A stretch of DNA of 10,332 nucleotides from an uncultured Lachnospiraceae bacterium. Lineage in GTDB: Bacteria; Bacillota; Clostridia; Lachnospirales; Lachnospiraceae. Below the pieces are notes generated by a model. The model ran no database searches. It saw nothing but the letters and a program-made list of their open reading frames with translations, and was not told the origin of the DNA. Below, piece by piece: positions 7,485 through 10,332 of the stretch (positions within the stretch are counted from its first letter, which is position 1; each line of letters begins with the position of its first letter). The DNA is taken from the NCBI GenBank assembly GCA_910585395.1, contig CAJUCK010000025.1, positions 22,966-33,297 on the forward strand. Reading direction: 5' to 3'. The translations under genes were made by a program, and so were the position numbers.

Positions 7485-7504
7485 AGTGGAGCCAACGCTC
7501 CACT
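7485..7504 (-). other. Hairpin just upstream of the oxidoreductase ribosome site
   Basis: Perfect 8-base arms AGTGGAGC and GCTCCACT flank a 4-base loop, ending 13 bases before the ATG at 7471 and only two bases from the AGGTGA ribosome site. No U-tract follows on the minus strand, so it is not a standard terminator. It could mark an mRNA processing point or modulate translation within the operon; function is inferred only from position. Confidence 0.45.
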
Positions 7505-7525
7505 CTTCTTCCTTTCTCTGTCTTC

Positions 7526-8467
7526 TCAACTAAAATAAATCAATTCATCTTCTGGCTTTTCTGCCGGTTGGATATCCAGTGCATACAGAACGGGTCCCTT
7601 GCCCTTATATTCCATTGCAAACTCTGTGCGCATCTCAGCTGTTATGGTAATCCATGATTTATGGACCACCTCTGTTGTCTTGTCACATTTGCATTTAAAA
7701 CCTACAAACGTAATATCATCCACGCAGCAGGTCATAGCAAAACGCCCTGGAACAAACACCCCTTTTTTCATTTTCTCTGGATGGTAAACCAATGCAAGAA
7801 AACGTACTTTTTTACCCTCATATTTTCTTGGGTCATCCAATGCATCCATATACCAGATTCCATAGTCCATATCTGAAATATCAATGATTTCCTGATTCAA
7901 GTCATATGGAAGTTCTTCCATATCGTTCTCATCAATGGTACCGTCTGAACGCTCATAGGCAATCTGTGCTTTTCGATTGACAGCCTTAATGGCACGGCGG
8001 AATTTCCCCTTAGGAGTATTCTCTTCACAGCGGTTTATAATCACTACATCTGCTGCGAAAAGCTGATCCATAATCATTGCCCGCATATTGTTCAGATACA
8101 TTTCAAAAGTAGTGGCGTCTACTGTGGCAAGAGACTGTACTAAAACCCATCCTTGGGGCAGATCCATTTCCATAAAATCTGACATCTGCCAGGTTCCATT
8201 ATATTCGATAAATACCTGTTCTGGCTGGCAGGCAAGCTGAAGCTCTTTCAATTTAGCAGAAGTAAAATCCTTCTCTTCTTCAATCATCTCCATAACAGTA
8301 TTCACTTCTGACAGCTCTGCCTCATCAAACTCTATCTCACCGTCCTCACACAAAATCAGAAGCGTCTTCCCCTGCTGGCTGAAATCCCCTTCAATCAGAG
8401 TTTCCCGTATCAGAGAACTTTTCCCACTATCCATAAATCCGGAAAATAAATATACCGGAATTTCCAT
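7526..8467 (-). CDS. CobW-like P-loop protein fused to YcgQ/TIGR03943-like domain
   Basis: This is a 313-residue two-part protein. Residues 1 to about 195 resemble a divergent G3E/COG0523 GTPase: a P-loop GFMDSGKSS (10-18), a Walker B-like VFIEYNGTW (85-93, compare ILIEPSGVG in its neighbour) and an NKxD-like NRCE (145-148). The CxCC motif of metallochaperone CobW proteins is absent; ILCEDGEIEFDE stands near that region. From about 215 to 280 the sequence, with FLALVYHPEKM, FVPGRFAMTCCVDD and SWITITAEM, resembles the soluble C-terminal domain of YcgQ/UPF0703 (TIGR03943). Those are proteins found beside YcgR-type permeases and linked to metal homeostasis. Cysteines at 247, 248, 259 and 261 could bind metal (inference). 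AAAGGGTG precedes the ATG, and the gene follows the His-rich CobW gene by 27 bases. The GTPase half is fairly sure, the fused domain is recognised by motif, and the role is inferred. Confidence 0.8.
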   Translation of the reverse strand: MEIPVYLFSGFMDSGKSSLIRETLIEGDFSQQGKTLLILCEDGEIEFDEAELSEVNTVMEMIEEEKDFTSAKLKELQLACQPEQVFIEYNGTWQMSDFMEMDLPQGWVLVQSLATVDATTFEMYLNNMRAMIMDQLFAADVVIINRCEENTPKGKFRRAIKAVNRKAQIAYERSDGTIDENDMEELPYDLNQEIIDISDMDYGIWYMDALDDPRKYEGKKVRFLALVYHPEKMKKGVFVPGRFAMTCCVDDITFVGFKCKCDKTTEVVHKSWITITAEMRTEFAMEYKGKGPVLYALDIQPAEKPEDELIYFS

Positions 8468-8494
8468 TTTTTCACACCCTTTCCGCCATATTTT

Positions 8495-9574
8495 TTATAG
8501 CCCAAACAATTTCTCCAGTTTCTCTTCCTGAATATCTGTGCCAATCACACAGAGTCTCCCTGTATAATCTGCTTCCCCGCTTCTAAGCTCATATTCGCCA
8601 TCTACCATATCAAAGTAAATCCAACTTCCATCTTCACTGGGAACCATCCCCTTTGCACGGAGAATCGCGCCGTATTCTTCTGTCTCGCAGAATGCTTTCA
8701 TTGCATGTTCAATAGTATCTCTGGCAAAGATATGAGGTGTCTCTCTGCCCCAGCTTGTAAATATCTCATCGGCATGATGGTGATGATGTTCCTGTCCATG
8801 CACATGGTCATGACATCCACAGGTACATCCTTCTCCATGTTCGTGATTCCCCTCTTCATGATGATGGTGATGTCCTTCTTCATGACTGTGTTCTTCATGA
8901 TGATGGTGATGTCCTTCTTCATGACTGTGCTCTTCATGATGATGGTGATGCTCTTCCATCAGCTCTTCTTCTAATGATTTCTGCTGTTCAATCACTTTAT
9001 AAATCTGCCTTCCATCTATATCATCCCAAGGGGTGGTGATAATGACAGCTTTCGGGTTTTTCTGGCGGATGGACGCTGCCACCTCTTCTGTCTTCTCTGC
9101 ATTCACGTTTTGAGTCCGGCTTAAGACCACAACGGTGGCATATTCTATCTGATTGTTAAAGAATTCTCCAAATGCTTTCATCTGCTTAACAGCTTTGGCG
9201 GCATTGACCACAGTAATCCTTCCGTTCATCTTTACCTGATTTTCTTCCTCCACTTCCAGCACAGACTTCATAACATCAGACAATTTTCCCACACCAGAGG
9301 GCTCAATCAAAATTCGATCTGGATGAAATCTCTCCATTACCTCTCTTAAATTTTTGCCAAAGTCTCCCACCAGAGAACAGCAGATACACCCAGAATTCAA
9401 CTCACTGATTTCAATGCCGGAATCTTTCAAAAAACCGCCGTCAATGCCAATCTCTCCAAACTCATTCTCGATCAGCACAATTTTTTCTCCCTGAAAAACA
9501 TCTTCCAGCATTTTCTTAATAAATGTCGTCTTTCCTGCTCCCAGAAATCCAGAAATAATATCAATTTTTGTCAT
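8495..9574 (-). CDS. COG0523/CobW GTPase, putative metallochaperone with His-rich insert
   Basis: This is a 359-residue G3E-family GTPase, probably a cytoplasmic metal chaperone or insertase. It has Walker A GFLGAGKTT (9-17), the metal-binding GCICCS motif (62-67, CxCC), Walker B ILIEPSGVG (88-96) and a C-terminal CobW_C domain (about 275-359). Between the domains, residues 209-267 form a histidine-rich insert with 29 His and a CTCGC trio (C250, C252, C254). The insert includes two perfect 13-residue repeats plus a partial third. The guanine-recognition NKxD motif is replaced by SRTQ (152-155). Such inserts store or buffer Zn, Co or Ni in related proteins; which metal is used here is not visible. 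An AGGAGG ribosome site precedes the ATG. It lies 29 bases after the DUF2156 gene and directly before the second CobW-like gene. No Zur, NikR or cobalamin box was seen within the window. Confidence 0.93.
   Translation of the reverse strand: MTKIDIISGFLGAGKTTFIKKMLEDVFQGEKIVLIENEFGEIGIDGGFLKDSGIEISELNSGCICCSLVGDFGKNLREVMERFHPDRILIEPSGVGKLSDVMKSVLEVEEENQVKMNGRITVVNAAKAVKQMKAFGEFFNNQIEYATVVVLSRTQNVNAEKTEEVAASIRQKNPKAVIITTPWDDIDGRQIYKVIEQQKSLEEELMEEHHHHHEEHSHEEGHHHHHEEHSHEEGHHHHHEEGNHEHGEGCTCGCHDHVHGQEHHHHHADEIFTSWGRETPHIFARDTIEHAMKAFCETEEYGAILRAKGMVPSEDGSWIYFDMVDGEYELRSGEADYTGRLCVIGTDIQEEKLEKLFGL
8849..8950 (-). repeat. 39-base tandem repeat coding for the His-rich insert
   Basis: Two full copies of a 39-base unit (8912-8950 and 8873-8911) are followed by a partial third. 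Each full copy encodes HHHHHEEHSHEEG. The copies are almost identical at the DNA level, so length variation by slippage between strains is likely. The His and Cys rich segment continues beyond the repeats to about 8773. Confidence 0.9.
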
Positions 9575-9603
9575 AATATTTTCCTCCTGATTCTAAAATA
9601 ATC

Positions 9604-10332
9604 TCAATGTTTGAACTGTGTTACCACACCTTTTTCCACCAAAAACGCCGGACGATAAGACAATTTTGCTTTCCTAAGCCCTTCCGAACCTGTATCTTCT
9701 TCTCTGTTTACATACTTATAATTCTGTGCTTCATGAAGCACAAACTGTTGATTAATCATTGGATACGCTCCCTGTATCTGGGCAAATGCTTTCTCAATAT
9801 GCACTACAAAAGTATCTTTATCCAACGGTTCTCCTATGGTAAAAGCAATGACCTCTCCTTGAGGTTCAGTTCTCAGCAGTCCACCTTTTAATTCCAGTTC
9901 GCTCATAAGACGCAGGGCATTTAAAGTGACACACATCTCGTCCCGTTTTTCCACATCAATTTCACACTGCATCTCCTCCCGCCATTTCAGCGCCATCTGA
10001 AAGCAATCTTCTGCATTTTCCTGCGTAATTGACTCATAGACCCAGTCTGGATGGTTTTCCTTAAAACGATTAACATGATTCCGTTTACCATGAAGTTTCT
10101 TTCCCGCAAGACTGGCAAGCTTCTCTGTCTCATAGACATAGTCAGCGATATCTCTGTTATAGACAATCTGAAATGTATTGGGATACCAGGAGTCTAAGAG
10201 CTCAAACTCCTTTTCCTGCAGCAAATGCATGCGAAATTCTTCCTGTTGTTCTAAGAACCACTGAATCATCACATCCAGCGCCTTCCTCACCTGTTCTGGA
10301 TCCCCTGCTGGAAAGGTAATGCTGGGCGCTCC
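9604..10332 (-). CDS. DUF2156 (LPG synthase C-terminal/GNAT-like) protein, 5' end outside window
   Basis: The last 242 residues of a roughly 300-residue protein are visible. The frame is open to the right edge (GAPSITFPAGDPEQV upstream of the first in-window GTG), so that GTG is not the true start. Family hallmarks are DYVYETEKLASLAGKKLHGK followed by RNHVNRF (about 64-90 of the visible part) and the C-terminal VNREEDTGSEGLRKAKLSYRP. This matches the COG4866/DUF2156 group, related to the catalytic domain of phosphatidylglycerol lysyltransferase and to FemAB-like tandem GNAT folds. A soluble aminoacyl- or acyl-transfer role is therefore plausible, but the substrate is unknown. No membrane segments are visible. 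It is the first visible gene of the minus-strand cluster, 29 bases ahead of the His-rich CobW gene. Confidence 0.85.
   Translation of the reverse strand, partial: GAPSITFPAGDPEQVRKALDVMIQWFLEQQEEFRMHLLQEKEFELLDSWYPNTFQIVYNRDIADYVYETEKLASLAGKKLHGKRNHVNRFKENHPDWVYESITQENAEDCFQMALKWREEMQCEIDVEKRDEMCVTLNALRLMSELELKGGLLRTEPQGEVIAFTIGEPLDKDTFVVHIEKAFAQIQGAYPMINQQFVLHEAQNYKYVNREEDTGSEGLRKAKLSYRPAFLVEKGVVTQFKH

Noticed and set aside
8849..8950. Direct repeats that might suggest a CRISPR array
   Set aside because: Units are contiguous with no spacers, in frame, and encode the His-rich insert.
8705..8974. Met/Phe-rich plus-strand frame that looks like a membrane protein
   Set aside because: It is the reverse complement of the His-codon repeats (ATG/GTG of CAT/CAC), not a gene.
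10288..10290. GTG as the true start of the DUF2156 gene
   Set aside because: The frame stays open to the window edge with plausible family sequence, and the family is about 300 residues long.

Overview
The window looks like chromosomal DNA of a low-to-mid GC anaerobic Firmicute, most likely a Lachnospiraceae-type Clostridia. The reasons are the protein families present, the sigma-A style promoters, strong AGGAGG ribosome sites and codon use. That placement is inference from family resemblance, not a search. No RNA genes, transposons, CRISPR arrays or phage genes were seen.

Left part (1-2725): the 5' three quarters or more of nfo (endonuclease IV, DNA repair) runs off the left edge on the minus strand. 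Upstream of it, also on the minus strand, is a complete ilvD (dihydroxy-acid dehydratase, branched-chain amino acid synthesis). The 152-base gap between them holds a plausible nfo promoter, a strong hairpin and a possible 21-codon reading frame that spans the hairpin. ilvD starts from a perfect consensus TTGACA-17-TATAAT promoter. This lies back to back with a weaker plus-strand promoter for the next gene.

Middle (2726-5003): one plus-strand gene encodes a soluble hybrid sensor histidine kinase (PAS, PAS-like, HisKA, HATPase, receiver). It has no ribosome site, and its predicted transcription start falls on the A of the ATG, so the mRNA may be leaderless. A long bidirectional hairpin terminator separates it from the convergent block to the right.

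Right part (5004-10332): six minus-strand genes are packed with gaps of 20-54 bases and look like one transcription unit. In transcription order they are a DUF2156 acyltransferase-like gene (5' end outside the window), a COG0523/CobW GTPase with a 29-histidine metal-binding insert, a second CobW-like P-loop protein, an aldo/keto reductase with two 4Fe-4S clusters, a GntR/FCD regulator and signal peptidase I. The second P-loop protein is apparently fused to the soluble domain of YcgQ/TIGR03943 proteins.

The most interesting part is the tandem pair of CobW-type proteins. One is a canonical metallochaperone with a CxCC motif and a His-rich repeat. The other lacks CxCC but carries a Cys-bearing YcgQ-like domain. 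Together they suggest a metal (zinc, cobalt or nickel) delivery module whose second protein combines parts that I know as separate proteins elsewhere.
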